Origin: Pseudomonadota bacterium
GTDB lineage: Bacteria > Pseudomonadota > Alphaproteobacteria > Rhizobiales > MH13
Reading direction: 5' to 3'
Length of the DNA stretch: 64,000 nt
NCBI GenBank assembly: GCA_039024915.1
Contig: JBCCPK010000009.1
Location: forward strand, 1-64,000
Part shown: piece after piece, positions 52,884 to 63,284 of the stretch
Layout: every line of letters starts with the position of its first letter
How positions within the stretch are numbered: the first letter of the stretch is position 1
Program-made: the position numbers and the translations under genes
Notes under the pieces: model-generated
Database searches by the model: none
What the model saw: only the letters and a program-made list of their open reading frames with translations
What the model was told of the DNA's origin: nothing

Positions 52884-53917
52884 GAATGTGATGTTTGTCC
52901 CGCAGCGACCGGCTCAGCGAGCGGTATGGGCTGTTCGTTGGACTGTTGGTCGGCGTCGCCCTGTGCAGCCGCCCCTTCGTCAAAACCATTGGCTGCATCT
53001 GCTGGCGGGTCGACTGTGTCCTCTTCGTTCTGGATGGGGGCGGGCTGCCCATCGCTCATAGGCAGGGCGATCGGGTTCGTCATCAGATCGACAAGCCGCG
53101 CAAGCGTCGTTCGCATGTCTTTGCGCGCTACCACCATGTCCAGCATGCCATGTTCAAGCAGGTATTCCGCGCGCTGAAAGCCTTCAGGCAGCTTTTCACG
53201 GATCGTCTGCTCAATGACGCGCGGGCCGGCAAAGCCGATCAGCGCGCCCGGCTCGGCGATGTGAATGTCTCCCAGCATAGCGTAGGATGCGGTTACGCCA
53301 CCGGTGGTCGGGTTGGTCAGGACCACGATGTAGGGCAGTCCGGCTTCCTTGACCTGCTGCACGGCGACGGTCGTGCGTGGCAACTGCATAAGCGAGAGGA
53401 TACCCTCCTGCATGCGTGCGCCACCCGAGGCCGCAAACAGGATCAAGGGCCGTCCCCGGTCAACCGCAACCTCGCAGGCCTTAATAAACGCCTCGCCAGC
53501 CGCCATGCCCAAGGATCCGCCCATGAAAGCGAAGTTTTGTGCGGCGACCACGACGCTTTGACCTTCAACGGTTCCTGCCGCAACGATGAAAGCATCTTGT
53601 TCGCCGGTCTTGGCGCGGGCATCCTTGATACGATCAGTGTAGCGGCGTTCATCGCGAAACCGGAGCGGGTCTGCGGCAACGTCGGGGGTGCCGATCGTCT
53701 CGAACTGGCCGCCATCGAACAGCCGGTGCAACCGCTCGCGGATCGGCATGCGCATATGATGGCCGGAATTCGGCACCACCCAGTCATTCTTTTCGAGATC
53801 ACGATGGAAAACCATCTCGCCCGTCTCAGGACACTTGATCCAAAGGTTCTCAGGGGTTTGACTGGAGGAGAAGAGCGTACGGATTCTTGGCCGCACGACA
53901 TTGTCGATCCAATTCAC
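52880..53917 (-). CDS. accD: Acetyl-CoA carboxylase carboxyltransferase subunit beta
   Basis: A 345-residue protein with the AccD crotonase-like core: [18 protein letters not shown] and [17 protein letters not shown], then [41 protein letters not shown]. The N-terminal zinc ribbon of E. coli AccD is degenerate ([20 protein letters not shown]), as in other alphaproteobacteria. It forms the carboxyltransferase with AccA to make malonyl-CoA. It lies 47 bases after trpA and overlaps folC. The acidic, Gln-rich tail after residue 290 is variable in the family. Confidence 0.95.
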   Translation of the reverse strand: MNWIDNVVRPRIRTLFSSSQTPENLWIKCPETGEMVFHRDLEKNDWVVPNSGHHMRMPIRERLHRLFDGGQFETIGTPDVAADPLRFRDERRYTDRIKDARAKTGEQDAFIVAAGTVEGQSVVVAAQNFAFMGGSLGMAAGEAFIKACEVAVDRGRPLILFAASGGARMQEGILSLMQLPRTTVAVQQVKEAGLPYIVVLTNPTTGGVTASYAMLGDIHIAEPGALIGFAGPRVIEQTIREKLPEGFQRAEYLLEHGMLDMVVARKDMRTTLARLVDLMTNPIALPMSDGQPAPIQNEEDTVDPPADAANGFDEGAAAQGDADQQSNEQPIPLAEPVAAGQTSHS

Positions 53918-53964
53918 GAGGCGCGCGCTCCTTTTTCTGAAAGCCCTGTAGTGGGCGCGATAGT

Positions 53965-54798
53965 TCAGGCCGCCTTGCGAGCCCGGCGAACCCCGGCGGC
54001 GAGGTCAGCGGTAAGTGCTGCGACCTGTTTTACCGTCATATCTGTCGCCCGGCCATCCCGATCAAGGCTTGCCTCGATCGCACCGACAAGGGCAGAGCCA
54101 ACCACGACGCCATCCGCCACGGCACCGATGCTCGCCGCATCACCGGGCGTTTTGATGCCGAAGCCGACCGCTACCGGCAGGCCTGTCGAGCGGCGGATGG
54201 CCGCCACGGCTTCACCTACGGCCGCCGGATCGGCGCTACGCGTGCCGGTAATGCCCTTGATCGCGACGTAATAGACAAAACCGGACGTGTTCCCCAAAAC
54301 CGCCGGCAGGCGGGCCGCGTCGGTTGTCGGGGTGGCAAGGCGTATAAAATTTAACCCTGCTTCAAGAGCGGGCAGGCAGAGCTCCGCGTCTGTCTCTGGC
54401 GGAAGGTCGACCACAATTAAACCATCGACCCCGGCAGCAAGGGCATCGCTCAGGAACCGGTCCACGCCATAAATGTAGATCGGATTGTAGTAGCCCATCA
54501 TGATGATGGGTGTGTCGGCATCGTGCTCACGGAAGGCCGTTATCAGGTCCAGCGTCTTGCGCAGTGTTTGTCCGCCCTGCAAGGAGCGGCGAGCGGCCGC
54601 CTGTATGGCCGGCCCATCGGCCATAGGGTCGGAGAAGGGCATACCGAGTTCGATCAGATCGGCACCGTTGCTCGAAAGTGCCTTCATGATCTCAAGCGAT
54701 GCCTCGTAATCAGGGTCGCCACCCATCACGTAGGTCATGAGCGCTGGGCGCCCTTCTGCGCGCAGAGCGGCGAAACGTGTCTCGATCCGCGTGGTCAT
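53965..54798 (-). CDS. trpA: Tryptophan synthase alpha subunit
   Basis: A 277-residue TIM-barrel enzyme that splits indole-3-glycerol phosphate. Catalytic Glu50 is in [13 protein letters not shown] and Asp61 in [23 protein letters not shown] and [14 protein letters not shown] (phosphate loop) are also seen. Its ATG overlaps the stop of the ArsC-type gene (54798-54795), which itself overlaps trpB, so all three are translationally coupled. Confidence 0.96.
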   Translation of the reverse strand: MTTRIETRFAALRAEGRPALMTYVMGGDPDYEASLEIMKALSSNGADLIELGMPFSDPMADGPAIQAAARRSLQGGQTLRKTLDLITAFREHDADTPIIMMGYYNPIYIYGVDRFLSDALAAGVDGLIVVDLPPETDAELCLPALEAGLNFIRLATPTTDAARLPAVLGNTSGFVYYVAIKGITGTRSADPAAVGEAVAAIRRSTGLPVAVGFGIKTPGDAASIGAVADGVVVGSALVGAIEASLDRDGRATDMTVKQVAALTADLAAGVRRARKAA

Positions 54799-55211
54799 AC
54801 GGGCACCTTGTACTCGACGATCTCGCCGTCTTCTTTGGTGTAGGCGAAAGTCGTTCCGGGTACGGAAAGAACTGTCAGAACCTTTTCTGAGGGCCGTGCT
54901 AGCACCACCCCCTTTGGTCCTTTGACGATAGGCCGGTTTATCAGGATCGGGTGGTTTTCAATCTCATCGAGTAGGGCGTCTTCGGTGAGCGTCTTATCGT
55001 GAAGGCCGAGCTCCTGATAGGGTGTTCCCTTCTCGCGCAGTACGTCGCGGACCGTCATGCCAGCAGCCCGAAGCAAATCGACCAGCTCTCGCCGTGAAGG
55101 TGGTGTTTTGAGGTATTCTATCACCGTCGGTTCGACCCCGCTCTGGCGGATCATCGCCAACGCATTGCGCGAGGTCCCGCATTTGGGGTTGTGGTAGATG
55201 GTGACGGTCAC
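54795..55211 (-). CDS. arsC: ArsC-family glutaredoxin-type arsenate reductase embedded in trp operon
   Basis: A 138-residue thioredoxin-fold protein of the ArsC/Spx/YffB group. [19 protein letters not shown] carries the active Cys11, and [21 protein letters not shown] holds the two Arg that bind arsenate in true ArsC. It sits between trpB (4-base overlap, 55211-55208) and trpA (4-base overlap, 54798-54795). That is unusual: trpB and trpA are normally adjacent. Length and Arg residues favour genuine arsenate reductase, but with no arsB or arsR nearby another oxidoreductase role is possible. Confidence 0.88.
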   Translation of the reverse strand: MTVTIYHNPKCGTSRNALAMIRQSGVEPTVIEYLKTPPSRRELVDLLRAAGMTVRDVLREKGTPYQELGLHDKTLTEDALLDEIENHPILINRPIVKGPKGVVLARPSEKVLTVLSVPGTTFAYTKEDGEIVEYKVPV

Positions 55212-56437
55212 TGTCTCGCCGCTCCTTGCGCCTCTAGGGCTTGCGAGACCGTGTGCACATCCTTATCCCCACGCCCACACAAGTTCATGACGATTATGCT
55301 GTCGCGGGACATCTCTGGCGCGATCAGTGCCACATGCGCCAACGCGTGGGCAGGTTCCAGTGCCGGCAGGATCCCCTCCGTCCGCGCAAGGAGTTTGAAC
55401 CCTTCAAGCGCTTCGGTATCGGTCACGGGCACGTACTGCACACGGCCAATGTCTTTAAGCCACGAATGCTCTGGACCGATCCCCGGGTAATCGAGCCCTG
55501 CTGAGATCGAGTGGCCTTCAAGGATCTGACCATCATCATCTTGCAGCAGGAACGTTCGGTTACCGTGTAGAACGCCGGGTTTGCCGCCTGAAAGCGAAGC
55601 CGCATGGCCATTCTCGACGGACACACCATGGCCACCGGCCTCGACACCGATCAGCTCGACGTCGGTATCGTCGAGAAATGGGTGAAACAGCCCGATGGCA
55701 TTTGATCCGCCGCCCACGCAAGCCACTGCTTTATTAGGCAGGCGACCTTCCACCTCGAGCAACTGTTCGCGGCACTCACGCCCGATGACCGATTGGAAAT
55801 CACGCACCAGCATTGGGTAAGGATGGGGACCTGCAGCGGTACCGATCAGGTAATACGTCTCGTCAACCGTCGCCACCCAGTCGCGCAGCGCCTCGTTCAT
55901 CGCGTCCTTCAACGTGCCTGCACCGGAGGTAACCGGGATGACTTCTGCTCCCAGAAGCTTCATGCGGAACACGTTCGGCGCCTGCCGTTCGACGTCTGTC
56001 GCGCCCATGTAGATGACCGCTTTCAGGCCAAAGCGCGCACAAACCGTCGCTGTTGCCACGCCATGCTGTCCAGCACCGGTTTCAGCGATAATTCGGGTTT
56101 TGCCCATGCGCCGCGCCAGGAGGATCTGCCCCAGGCAATTGTTGATCTTATGGCTGCCTGTGTGGTTCAGCTCGTCACGTTTGAAGTAGATTTTCGCGCC
56201 GCCAAGTTCCTCTGTAAGTCGCTCTGCGAAATACAGTGGTGACGGGCGGCCAGCGTAGGTCGCATTCAGTGCGTCGAGCTCGGCTTGAAAAGCCGGGTCA
56301 GCCTGGGCATCCGCATAGGCCTTTTCCAGATCCAGGATGAGCGGCATAAGTGTTTCGGCAACGTAACGGCCGCCAAATATGCCGAAATTCCCGCCCTCAT
56401 CAGGGCCCGTGCGATAGGAATTGACCGGTGTGTCCAC
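55208..56437 (-). CDS. trpB: Tryptophan synthase beta subunit
   Basis: A 409-residue PLP enzyme that joins indole and serine. Schiff-base Lys97 is in [12 protein letters not shown]; the phosphate-binding loop reads [20 protein letters not shown] is the monovalent-ion and tunnel region. Length is standard. It follows trpF by 14 bases and overlaps the ArsC-type gene by four. Confidence 0.97.
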   Translation of the reverse strand: MDTPVNSYRTGPDEGGNFGIFGGRYVAETLMPLILDLEKAYADAQADPAFQAELDALNATYAGRPSPLYFAERLTEELGGAKIYFKRDELNHTGSHKINNCLGQILLARRMGKTRIIAETGAGQHGVATATVCARFGLKAVIYMGATDVERQAPNVFRMKLLGAEVIPVTSGAGTLKDAMNEALRDWVATVDETYYLIGTAAGPHPYPMLVRDFQSVIGRECREQLLEVEGRLPNKAVACVGGGSNAIGLFHPFLDDTDVELIGVEAGGHGVSVENGHAASLSGGKPGVLHGNRTFLLQDDDGQILEGHSISAGLDYPGIGPEHSWLKDIGRVQYVPVTDTEALEGFKLLARTEGILPALEPAHALAHVALIAPEMSRDSIIVMNLCGRGDKDVHTVSQALEAQGAARQ

Positions 56438-56451
56438 GCAGATGTTCTCCC

Positions 56452-57135
56452 TTAGGATGCGGCAAACGATGGGTCTGGGGGCGAAACCTTTTGCCCGCCG
56501 CGCGCAGCCTTGATGAATGCTTCTATCGCGAGTGCGTCTTTGATCCCTGGAGCGCTTTCGACGCCTGATGATACATCGACGCCATGTGCGCGCGTCCGTT
56601 CGATCGCCTGGGCAACGTTTGCTGCCGTCAATCCACCCGAAAGCATGAAGGGTTGCGTCCGGTCAAGCGAGTCCAGGAGCCCCCAATCGAAAACTTCGCC
56701 CAACCCGCCCGGGCGTGTTGCATCTTCTGCCGGTTTCGCATCGACCAATAAGCGGTCTGCGACCCGTCCCAGCGAGTTCGCCAGTGTCACGTCACTTTCA
56801 CTGCCGATACCCACGGCCTTCATAATTTTCGTGCCGAAACGGGCTCTCACCACCTCGATCCGCCCAGCGTCCTCATGGCCATGCATCTGGACCCAGTCGG
56901 GGCGCACCCGCGTTACAAGTGACCTCATCAAGGCGTGGTCTGCATTGACTGTGAGGACGACGATTGAGGATCGGCTACGCGCTTGATCTGCAAGCGCTGC
57001 CATGGTCTCAAGGTCAATGTGCCGAGGGCTTTTTGGGAAATAGACAAACCCCACCATGTCAGCACCTGCGTTCAACGCGGCTGTAACGGTCTCGGGTGTC
57101 GATAAACCACAGATTTTGACAGACAGGCGATCCAT
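56452..57135 (-). CDS. trpF: Phosphoribosylanthranilate isomerase
   Basis: A 227-residue TIM-barrel enzyme. [11 protein letters not shown] carries the general-base Cys9, RLLVDAKP the acid Asp, and [16 protein letters not shown] and [14 protein letters not shown] the phosphate-binding loops. First gene of the trpF-trpB-arsC-trpA-accD-folC operon; divergent from the HesA/ThiF gene. Confidence 0.95.
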   Translation of the reverse strand: MDRLSVKICGLSTPETVTAALNAGADMVGFVYFPKSPRHIDLETMAALADQARSRSSIVVLTVNADHALMRSLVTRVRPDWVQMHGHEDAGRIEVVRARFGTKIMKAVGIGSESDVTLANSLGRVADRLLVDAKPAEDATRPGGLGEVFDWGLLDSLDRTQPFMLSGGLTAANVAQAIERTRAHGVDVSSGVESAPGIKDALAIEAFIKAARGGQKVSPPDPSFAAS

Positions 57136-57237
57136 GGCGATGCTCTAGACGGGCGGGCGCTGCACGGCAACCTCAGGTTTGTTCGTGCGGCGATGCGTCA
57201 GCGTATGGGGTTCGCCCAACAACAAGGAGCGGTGCGG

Positions 57238-57975
57238 GTGAGTTTCAGCCCTCAAGAGGTAGAGCGGTATGCGCGGCACCTGGTGATTAAGGAAATCGGC
57301 GGCCCGGGCCAGATGAAACTGAGAGCCGCGCGGGTCGTGGTGGTCGGTGCGGGCGGTCTTGGGGCACCCTGTCTCCTGTACCTCGCCGCTGCAGGCGTTG
57401 GGACGATTGTGATCGTCGACGATGATGTGGTCTCCCTATCCAACCTGCAGCGCCAGATTATTCACAATGGTGAAGCTATCGGTCAGCCCAAAGTACATAG
57501 TGCCGCTTCAGTACTCTCCTCGATCAACGACACAGTTCAGATTGTTCCGGTCGCGAATCGAATGTCACGCGATAATGCGACTGACCTTCTGGCGGATGCG
57601 GATGTGGTCGTCGATGGCAGCGACAGCTTCGAAACGCGGCAGGTCATCGCCGAGGTCTGCGAGCAGGTCCAAGCGCCGATGGTCACAGCCGCGGTATCTG
57701 TTTGGGATGGATCCCTGACCGTTATCGCGCCACACATGTCTCTCGCAGATGGCCGTTTGGCGCCCTCGTTCGGTGACATCTACCCCGCAGCGCCGGAACC
57801 CGGATCGCTGCCCACCTGCGCCGAAGCGGGTGTGGTCGGCGCGCTGACAGGAACGATGGGCACCATGCAGGCGATGGAGGTGGTCAAGCTGATAACCGGC
57901 GCTGGGGAGCCGCTGATTGGCCGCGTTTTGCTTGTCGATGCTTTGACGATGCGGTTCGAAACGCTTGAGGTGTGA
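57238..57975 (+). CDS. HesA/MoeB/ThiF-family protein without zinc cysteines
   Basis: A 245-residue E1-like adenylating enzyme. The nucleotide motif is VVVGAGGLGAPCLLYLAAAG, with VDDDVVSLSNLQRQI for ATP and Mg2+. The catalytic Cys is about residue 194 in SLPTCAEAGVVGALTGTMG. The CxxC zinc pairs of MoeB and ThiF are absent (PSFGDIYP where CYRCLFP is usual; no C-terminal pair). It lacks a rhodanese domain. GTG 57238 with AGGAG 9 bases upstream is preferred over the frame start at 57193. It could activate a MoaD/ThiS-like sulfur carrier, but none is adjacent. Confidence 0.85.
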   Translation: MSFSPQEVERYARHLVIKEIGGPGQMKLRAARVVVVGAGGLGAPCLLYLAAAGVGTIVIVDDDVVSLSNLQRQIIHNGEAIGQPKVHSAASVLSSINDTVQIVPVANRMSRDNATDLLADADVVVDGSDSFETRQVIAEVCEQVQAPMVTAAVSVWDGSLTVIAPHMSLADGRLAPSFGDIYPAAPEPGSLPTCAEAGVVGALTGTMGTMQAMEVVKLITGAGEPLIGRVLLVDALTMRFETLEV

Positions 57976-58076
57976 TGGTCATGATGTGGTTACTGTCCTG
58001 CCGCCGAAAGCGATGACAGCCACCGAACAAACGGGCTAGTCGACGGAGACGAGGTAGCCTTGCTTCATGCCTCCGG

Positions 58077-58568
58077 TCACAGTGGTGTGCGGTCCTTACG
58101 GGTAAAAATCCGCACAGGCACACCGTCCCTGCCTGCCTGTGGATCAGAATTCGTTCCGTAACGCAGATCAACCTCGGGGTAGTCAACCTCATCAACATCC
58201 GGTCGGCGTGTACCGATCTCCAGAATAGTTGCTGGTGCATTGGAATCATTGATGATTCTATGGCCCTCAGAAACTCCACCCTTGAAGCCAATCACATCAC
58301 CGGGGCGCAAAAGCGTTTTGCCCTCATCGGTTTCGAGTGTCGGCGTGCCGCTCAAGACGTAGACGAGTTCATCCTCGCAGCTGTGATAATGCACCAATGC
58401 CGACGCGGACCCCGGCGCGAGCGTGGTGTGGTTTACGCCGAATTGGTCAAGGCCAAATTGATCACCCAGTGCACGCTTCGCGCGCCCCTTGGTGGTTGAC
58501 GCGAAAGGCTCTGGATAGATCGTTGACGTGCGTGGTGAAAGCTCACTGGCGGCAATCGGTCGGCGCAT
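58077..58568 (-). CDS. Cupin-domain protein
   Basis: A 163-residue single cupin. Metal-site motif 1 reads VHYHSCEDELVYVLSG (His, His, Glu) and motif 2 GDVIGFKGGVSEGHRIIND (His). The remaining acidic ends do not define a subfamily. It lies 12 bases after the 2-hydroxyacid dehydrogenase stop on the same strand and may be co-transcribed. Function unknown; sugar or small-acid binding is typical for the fold. Confidence 0.82.
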   Translation of the reverse strand: MRRPIAASELSPRTSTIYPEPFASTTKGRAKRALGDQFGLDQFGVNHTTLAPGSASALVHYHSCEDELVYVLSGTPTLETDEGKTLLRPGDVIGFKGGVSEGHRIINDSNAPATILEIGTRRPDVDEVDYPEVDLRYGTNSDPQAGRDGVPVRIFTRKDRTPL

Positions 58569-58580
58569 CGTAGCGCCTGT

Positions 58581-59582
58581 TTAGAGCATGCTCGGCAGAA
58601 CGCGATCGGGCGGTCGATGCCCATCCGCGAATGCTCGAATATTGATGATAACCTTCTCGCCCATATCGATGCGACTTTCGAGGGTCGCAGATCCCATATG
58701 GGGAAGCAGAACAACCTTGTGCGCCCGCGCCAGCTTGAGAAGTTTGGGATCCGCAATCGGTTCGTGCTCGAAAACATCGAGGCCTGCGCCCCCCAGCTGA
58801 TCGTTTTCAAGCATTCGGATCATCGCCGTCTCATCGATGATTTCGCCGCGGGCGGTGTTGACAAGAATTGCCGTTGGCTTGAGCAGCTTCAAGCGCCGCG
58901 CCGACAACAAATGGAAGGTTGCCGGCGTGTGGGGGCAGTGGACGGAAACGATGTCCATTCGCGCCAGCATTTGATCAAGCGAATCCCAGTAGGTTGCCTC
59001 GAGCTCTTCTTCGATGGCTGAAGCAACGCGTCTACGGTTGTGGTAGTGAATGGACAGACCAAAGGCCTTGGCGCGTCGCGCGACGGCCTGGCCAATCCGG
59101 CCCATGCCAACAACGCCGAGCCTTTTACCCCAAATCCGATGTCCAAGCATCCAGGTTGGTGACCAGCCGGCCCAGTCTTCTGCATGGTCCTGAATGAAGC
59201 GAGCGCCTTCCTTCAACCGACGTGGGACCGCCAACATCAGCGCCATTGTCATGTCGGCAGTGTCTTCAGTCAGCACGCCAGGTGTATTGGTGATGGTGAT
59301 CGACCGATTGTTGGCGGCTTCGACATCGATATTGTCAACGCCCGCACCAAACTGGGCTATCAGCTTGAGGTTCGGTCCCGCCTGCGCCAAAAGCGCCGAA
59401 TCAAGCCGATCGGTCACCGTTGGCACCAGGACATCGGCATTTCGCACCGCATCGACCAGTTCCGCCTGGCTCATCGGCTTGTCCTCGGTGTTCAGGCGCG
59501 CGTCGAACAACTCGCGCATGCGGGTCTCGACAGTGTCGGGCAGCTTCCGCGTGACGACAACCTGCGGTTTTGACTTCACCAT
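58581..59582 (-). CDS. D-2-hydroxyacid dehydrogenase (glyoxylate/hydroxypyruvate reductase-like)
   Basis: A 333-residue NAD(P)-dependent enzyme. Dinucleotide motif LGVVGMGRIGQAVARRAKAFG (about 157-177), then the catalytic Arg in VNTARGEIIDE, Glu in GLDVFEHEP and His in VLLPHMGSAT. It probably reduces glyoxylate, hydroxypyruvate or a similar 2-oxoacid. Length and motifs are standard. It is followed by the cupin gene and preceded by 269 bases without features before the divergent SH3 gene. Confidence 0.9.
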   Translation of the reverse strand: MVKSKPQVVVTRKLPDTVETRMRELFDARLNTEDKPMSQAELVDAVRNADVLVPTVTDRLDSALLAQAGPNLKLIAQFGAGVDNIDVEAANNRSITITNTPGVLTEDTADMTMALMLAVPRRLKEGARFIQDHAEDWAGWSPTWMLGHRIWGKRLGVVGMGRIGQAVARRAKAFGLSIHYHNRRRVASAIEEELEATYWDSLDQMLARMDIVSVHCPHTPATFHLLSARRLKLLKPTAILVNTARGEIIDETAMIRMLENDQLGGAGLDVFEHEPIADPKLLKLARAHKVVLLPHMGSATLESRIDMGEKVIINIRAFADGHRPPDRVLPSML

Positions 59583-59851
59583 CGCTCAACACCTTATGTT
59601 CCCGCCCCAACGCGCAGCGGGTCTGGAAGTTCGCATGGCTGCCTGTTGCGCTTGACCGAAAATTAACGCCGGTCGTCAACAATTGGACCGCCACGCATCG
59701 TGGTGATCCTTCGAATGGGCGCGAGGGCTGCCAGGCACCGTTACCGCTTGCCGTACCGCAGCGCACAAGCTGGTGGCAAGTGCAGCGAACGTCCCGGGCC
59801 CCAGCCGCCGTGCCCCGGCGCCTTGTGGCGCCTTAGAGACAGGCTCCGTCC

Positions 59852-60445
59852 ATGAATGCCCTGAGCACCCTTCGATACGTCCCGATCGTGCGGATAACTC
59901 TCGCCAGCGTCGTGGTTCTTGCTCTCGTTTCGTTGTTATTCGCCGAGCGAGTACGGGCCCAGGCGGCTCAGGTCGAAAACGGGGTAACGGTAGGACCTGT
60001 GACGGGTTGGCCGTTGCCGCGCTTCGTTTCAATCCGCCCCAGTGAAGCCAACGTCCGCGTCGGGCCAGGCGGTGCTTATGATATTCGTTGGACTTTCAAG
60101 CGCTCAGGAATTCCCGTCGAGATCATCGCCGAGTTCGGCAACTGGCGCAAAATCCGTGACATGGATGGCGATGAAGGGTGGATCCGGCACGACCTGCTTA
60201 CCGGACGGCGCATGGCGGTGATTGCACCGTGGAGCGAGGGTGACCCTCTCCCAGCGAGGCGCGCACCCAGCGCCAACGCGTCGACACGCTTCCTCCTTGA
60301 GCCTCGCGTCCTGGCGAGCCTGCAAAGCTGCGATGGCCAATGGTGTTCGGTGTCCGCTGCGAATGAGACGAATGATTGGCGCGGCTATGTTCGCCAAAGC
60401 GCGATCTGGGGTGCGTATCCAGACGAGTCATTTGCGGCCGATTGA
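59852..60445 (+). CDS. Secreted SH3-domain protein
   Basis: A 197-residue protein with an N-terminal signal or anchor helix (VRITLASVVVLALVSLLFAERVRAQA) and two bacterial SH3-like segments: FVSIRPSEANVRVGPGGAYDIRW with KRSGIPVEIIAEFGNWRKI and GDEGWIRHDLL; then VLASLQSCDGQWCSVSAANETNDWRGYVRQS with a Cys pair. SH3b domains bind peptidoglycan or peptides in the periplasm. It is convergent with irr, 64 bases away. This neighbour is common in related genomes; role not known. Confidence 0.82.
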   Translation: MNALSTLRYVPIVRITLASVVVLALVSLLFAERVRAQAAQVENGVTVGPVTGWPLPRFVSIRPSEANVRVGPGGAYDIRWTFKRSGIPVEIIAEFGNWRKIRDMDGDEGWIRHDLLTGRRMAVIAPWSEGDPLPARRAPSANASTRFLLEPRVLASLQSCDGQWCSVSAANETNDWRGYVRQSAIWGAYPDESFAAD

Positions 60446-60509
60446 GGCCCGACAGAAAACGTAAACATCCTGGATTGTCGTGTTGCTAGCTGATCAGCAG
60501 CTTGCGGTA

Positions 60510-61001
60510 TCAGCCCGCTTTCGGGCGAACGCGCATGAGAACGTCGACGCTGACAAGTTCCATACCGTCGGGAATTGGTGGCAAACGGTCAACCGATACC
60601 GCATCGGAGGGAACATCAATAACGCGGTCTTCGTGCTCAAGGAACATGTGGTGATGATCCCCGACATTGGTATCGAAGTACGTGCGCGCCGAATCCACGG
60701 AAATCTCGCGAAGTAAGCCCGCTTCGGTGAACTGGTGCAACGTGTTGTAAACCGTGGCGAGGGACACCCCTGCACCAGCTGTCTTCGCAACGTCGTGGAG
60801 CCATTCAGCCGATACGTGGCGATCTTGTCCATCAAACAGGATCGACGCCAAAGCCAAACGCTGGCGCGTCGGACGCAAGCCAGCTTTCCTAAGGCGCGCG
60901 ATCATAGCCGGCGCTGGTTCTCGACCGAACAATGTGTCCTCGGCCGACGACGAATCGTGCAAAGAATGCGAAACCTTGGTGGAGGGTGAAGCGGTTGCCA
61001 T
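60510..61001 (-). CDS. irr: Iron response regulator Irr (Fur family)
   Basis: A 163-residue Fur-family regulator. Winged-helix motif LRPTRQRLALASILF, helix VSLATVYNTLHQFTEAGLLREI, and the Irr-specific HHH (116-118) in NVGDHHHMFLEHEDRVID, where haem binds. Irr represses or activates iron and haem genes in Hyphomicrobiales and Rhodobacterales under low iron. It lies upstream of fabA-fabB-fabI on the opposite strand, the conserved arrangement for these orders. Confidence 0.93.
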   Translation of the reverse strand: MATASPSTKVSHSLHDSSSAEDTLFGREPAPAMIARLRKAGLRPTRQRLALASILFDGQDRHVSAEWLHDVAKTAGAGVSLATVYNTLHQFTEAGLLREISVDSARTYFDTNVGDHHHMFLEHEDRVIDVPSDAVSVDRLPPIPDGMELVSVDVLMRVRPKAG

Positions 61002-61465
61002 GATGTCTATGCATCTACTCAGTTGTTCGGGCGCCAGTGAGGCGGCGCGAGATCAAAAGACCAAAAACGCCTAAGTTTCTCGCCTTTGTGCCGGTTTCCC
61101 GCGGGAGCGTCAATTACTCTGGCAGCCTGCTTATCGCATAAACTGCCAATGAATTGCAAGATAGCGTCATCACCTAGGGTTTCGATGCCGCCGCCGCATC
61201 ACCTGATCGCGCATGGCATTTGACCGCAACGCAACATGCATTTGGGGTTGTTTTGGCGTCCCAAGCTGTTACCACGCGCGTCGTCATTTGAGCGATCCCC
61301 GCAGCGTTGCTGCTGCTCGCTGAGGTGGCTGGACTGTGGGCCGGATTGCACGGGCTTGTGTTCTGTCTCAGCGCCACACAAATGAACCACGTCTGTCTTT
61401 GGTACGCTCACAGTGCTCTGTGATGCTCGGCCATCGTTTCAGCCTACAAAGCGCATGGAAAAAAC
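61002..61465. other. 464-bp divergent promoter region, irr and fabA
   Basis: No convincing gene: short minus-strand frames here have unusual composition and no ribosome binding sites. The right end holds the fabA leader with a weak GGAAAAAA site before ATG 61466. No hairpin or RNA is recognised. Confidence 0.6.
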
Positions 61466-61981
61466 ATGACTGACCGTCCCTCATCGCTGACCTACGATGA
61501 ACTTATCGAATGCGCCGAGGGTCGCATGTTTGGTCCCGGCAATGCACAATTGCCTGCGCCGCCCATGCTCATGTTTGATCGCATAACCTCGATCGCTGAA
61601 GAGGGTGGCGCCCATGGCAAGGGCCATGTGCTTGCCGAACTCGAGGTCAATCCGGAGCTTTGGTTTTTCCAATGCCACTTTATTGGTGATCCGGTCATGC
61701 CTGGTTGTCTCGGTCTTGATGCTCTGTGGCAGCTAACCGGCTTTTATCTTGGATGGCTCGGCGAAAAGGGCCGTGGGCGCGCATTGGGCGTTGGGGAGGT
61801 CAAATTTACCGGCCAGGTTCAGCCGTCCGTCAAGCGCGTTGAATATGGAGTTGATCTCAAGCGTGTGATGCGCTCCAAGCTGAAGCTTGCGATTGCGGAT
61901 GGTTGGCTTAAAGCGGACGGCAAGCCTATTTTCTCAGTCTCCGGTATGCGGGTGGGTCTGTTTGAAGATGCTGTCGCCTAA
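61466..61981 (+). CDS. fabA: 3-hydroxydecanoyl-ACP dehydratase/isomerase
   Basis: A 171-residue hotdog enzyme. Catalytic His71 in [15 protein letters not shown] and Asp85 in [13 protein letters not shown] match FabA, which dehydrates and isomerises to cis-3-decenoyl-ACP, the branch to unsaturated fatty acids. First gene of fabA-fabB-fabI. Confidence 0.97.
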   Translation: MTDRPSSLTYDELIECAEGRMFGPGNAQLPAPPMLMFDRITSIAEEGGAHGKGHVLAELEVNPELWFFQCHFIGDPVMPGCLGLDALWQLTGFYLGWLGEKGRGRALGVGEVKFTGQVQPSVKRVEYGVDLKRVMRSKLKLAIADGWLKADGKPIFSVSGMRVGLFEDAVA

Positions 61982-62057
61982 GCCCATCTCAAAAGCCTAA
62001 TCGGACCGCTCACCGTTCCGGCCCATTGGGGCTGTGATTATCAAACAGGAGATGGCA

Positions 62058-63272
62058 ATGCGCCGCGTCGTCGTCACAGGGATGGGCATCGTCTCATCAA
62101 TTGGAAACACGACCAACGATGTGCTGGCGAGCCTGAAGACTGCTCGTTCCGGCATTGTTTTTGCCCAGGATTATGCGGATTTGGGTTTTCGCTGCCAGGT
62201 GCACGGCGCGCCTGATATTGATGTCGCTGCCCTGGTTGATCGCCGCAATATGCGGTTTCATGGCGGCGGGACTGCATGGAACCATGTCGCTATGGATCAG
62301 GCCATTGCGGATGCGAAACTATCTGATGAAGAGGTATCCAATCCGCGCACCGGCATCATTATGGGTTCGGGTGGCCCATCGACGCGCGTGATCGTCGACG
62401 CGGCAGATACGACCCGCGACAAAGGCCCCAAGCGGGTCGGCCCGTTCGCTGTACCGAAGGCTATGTCTTCGACGGCGTCGGCGACCCTTGCGACATTTTT
62501 CAAGATCAAAGGGGTCAATTACTCGATCTCATCGGCTTGCTCTACGTCGGCGCACTGCATCGGCAGTGCGTATGAGATGATCCAATGGGGGAAGCAGGAT
62601 CGCGTCTTTGCAGGTGGCTGCGAGGACCTCGATTGGACCTTGTCGGTCCTGTTCGATGCGATGGGCGCGATGTCATCAAAATACAATGATACACCTTCGA
62701 GCGCCTCGCGCGCCTATGACAAAAACCGCGATGGCTTCGTCATTGCTGGCGGCGCGGGTGTCCTGGTTCTCGAAGAATATGAGACCGCCAAAGCGCGCGG
62801 CGCACCGATCTACGGCGAGATCATTGGTTACGGTGCGACATCGGACGGATACGACATGGTTGCCCCGTCGGGCGAAGGGGCTGTGCGCTGCATGCACCAA
62901 GCGCTGGAGACGGTCGATGTGCCGGTTGATTACATCAACCCGCATGGCACATCAACGCCGGTTGGTGACGTAACCGAAGCGAAGGCAATTCGTGAGGTTT
63001 TTGGCTCTAACGTACCTATGATTTCGGCAACGAAATCATTGACTGGGCATTCGCTTGGAGCAACCGGTGTCCAGGAGGCGATCTACAGCTTGCTGATGAT
63101 GAACAACGGTTTTGTCTGCGAGAGCGCGCACATCGATGAAATCGATCCCGATGTCGCCGATTTACCCATTCCGCGCGAGCGGACGAACAGGGATATCGCA
63201 GTCGCGCTTTCCAATTCGTTCGGTTTTGGCGGAACCAATGCCACGCTCGTTTTCAAGCACCCCGACGCGTAA
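62058..63272 (+). CDS. fabB: Beta-ketoacyl-ACP synthase I
   Basis: A 404-residue condensing enzyme. Cys161 in [11 protein letters not shown], His in [12 protein letters not shown] and His in [12 protein letters not shown]. FabB elongates cis-unsaturated acyl-ACP; fabA-fabB pairing is diagnostic. The frame opens at GTG 62034, but AGGAG at 62047-62051 is 6 bases before ATG 62058 and the standard N-terminus [15 protein letters not shown] starts there. Confidence 0.96.
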   Translation: MRRVVVTGMGIVSSIGNTTNDVLASLKTARSGIVFAQDYADLGFRCQVHGAPDIDVAALVDRRNMRFHGGGTAWNHVAMDQAIADAKLSDEEVSNPRTGIIMGSGGPSTRVIVDAADTTRDKGPKRVGPFAVPKAMSSTASATLATFFKIKGVNYSISSACSTSAHCIGSAYEMIQWGKQDRVFAGGCEDLDWTLSVLFDAMGAMSSKYNDTPSSASRAYDKNRDGFVIAGGAGVLVLEEYETAKARGAPIYGEIIGYGATSDGYDMVAPSGEGAVRCMHQALETVDVPVDYINPHGTSTPVGDVTEAKAIREVFGSNVPMISATKSLTGHSLGATGVQEAIYSLLMMNNGFVCESAHIDEIDPDVADLPIPRERTNRDIAVALSNSFGFGGTNATLVFKHPDA

Positions 63273-63284
63273 GGACCGCTGACT

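Noticed and set aside
52895-54271. 458-codon plus-strand open frame opposite accD and the start of trpA
   Set aside because: It lies antisense to two clearly recognised genes, has atypical composition (many Arg, Cys and His), no ribosome binding site and no family motif. It is a by-product of GC-rich third positions.
61174-61411. Small minus-strand frames upstream of fabA
   Set aside because: No ribosome binding site, odd composition and overlapping alternative frames. They lie in the promoter region of irr and fabA.
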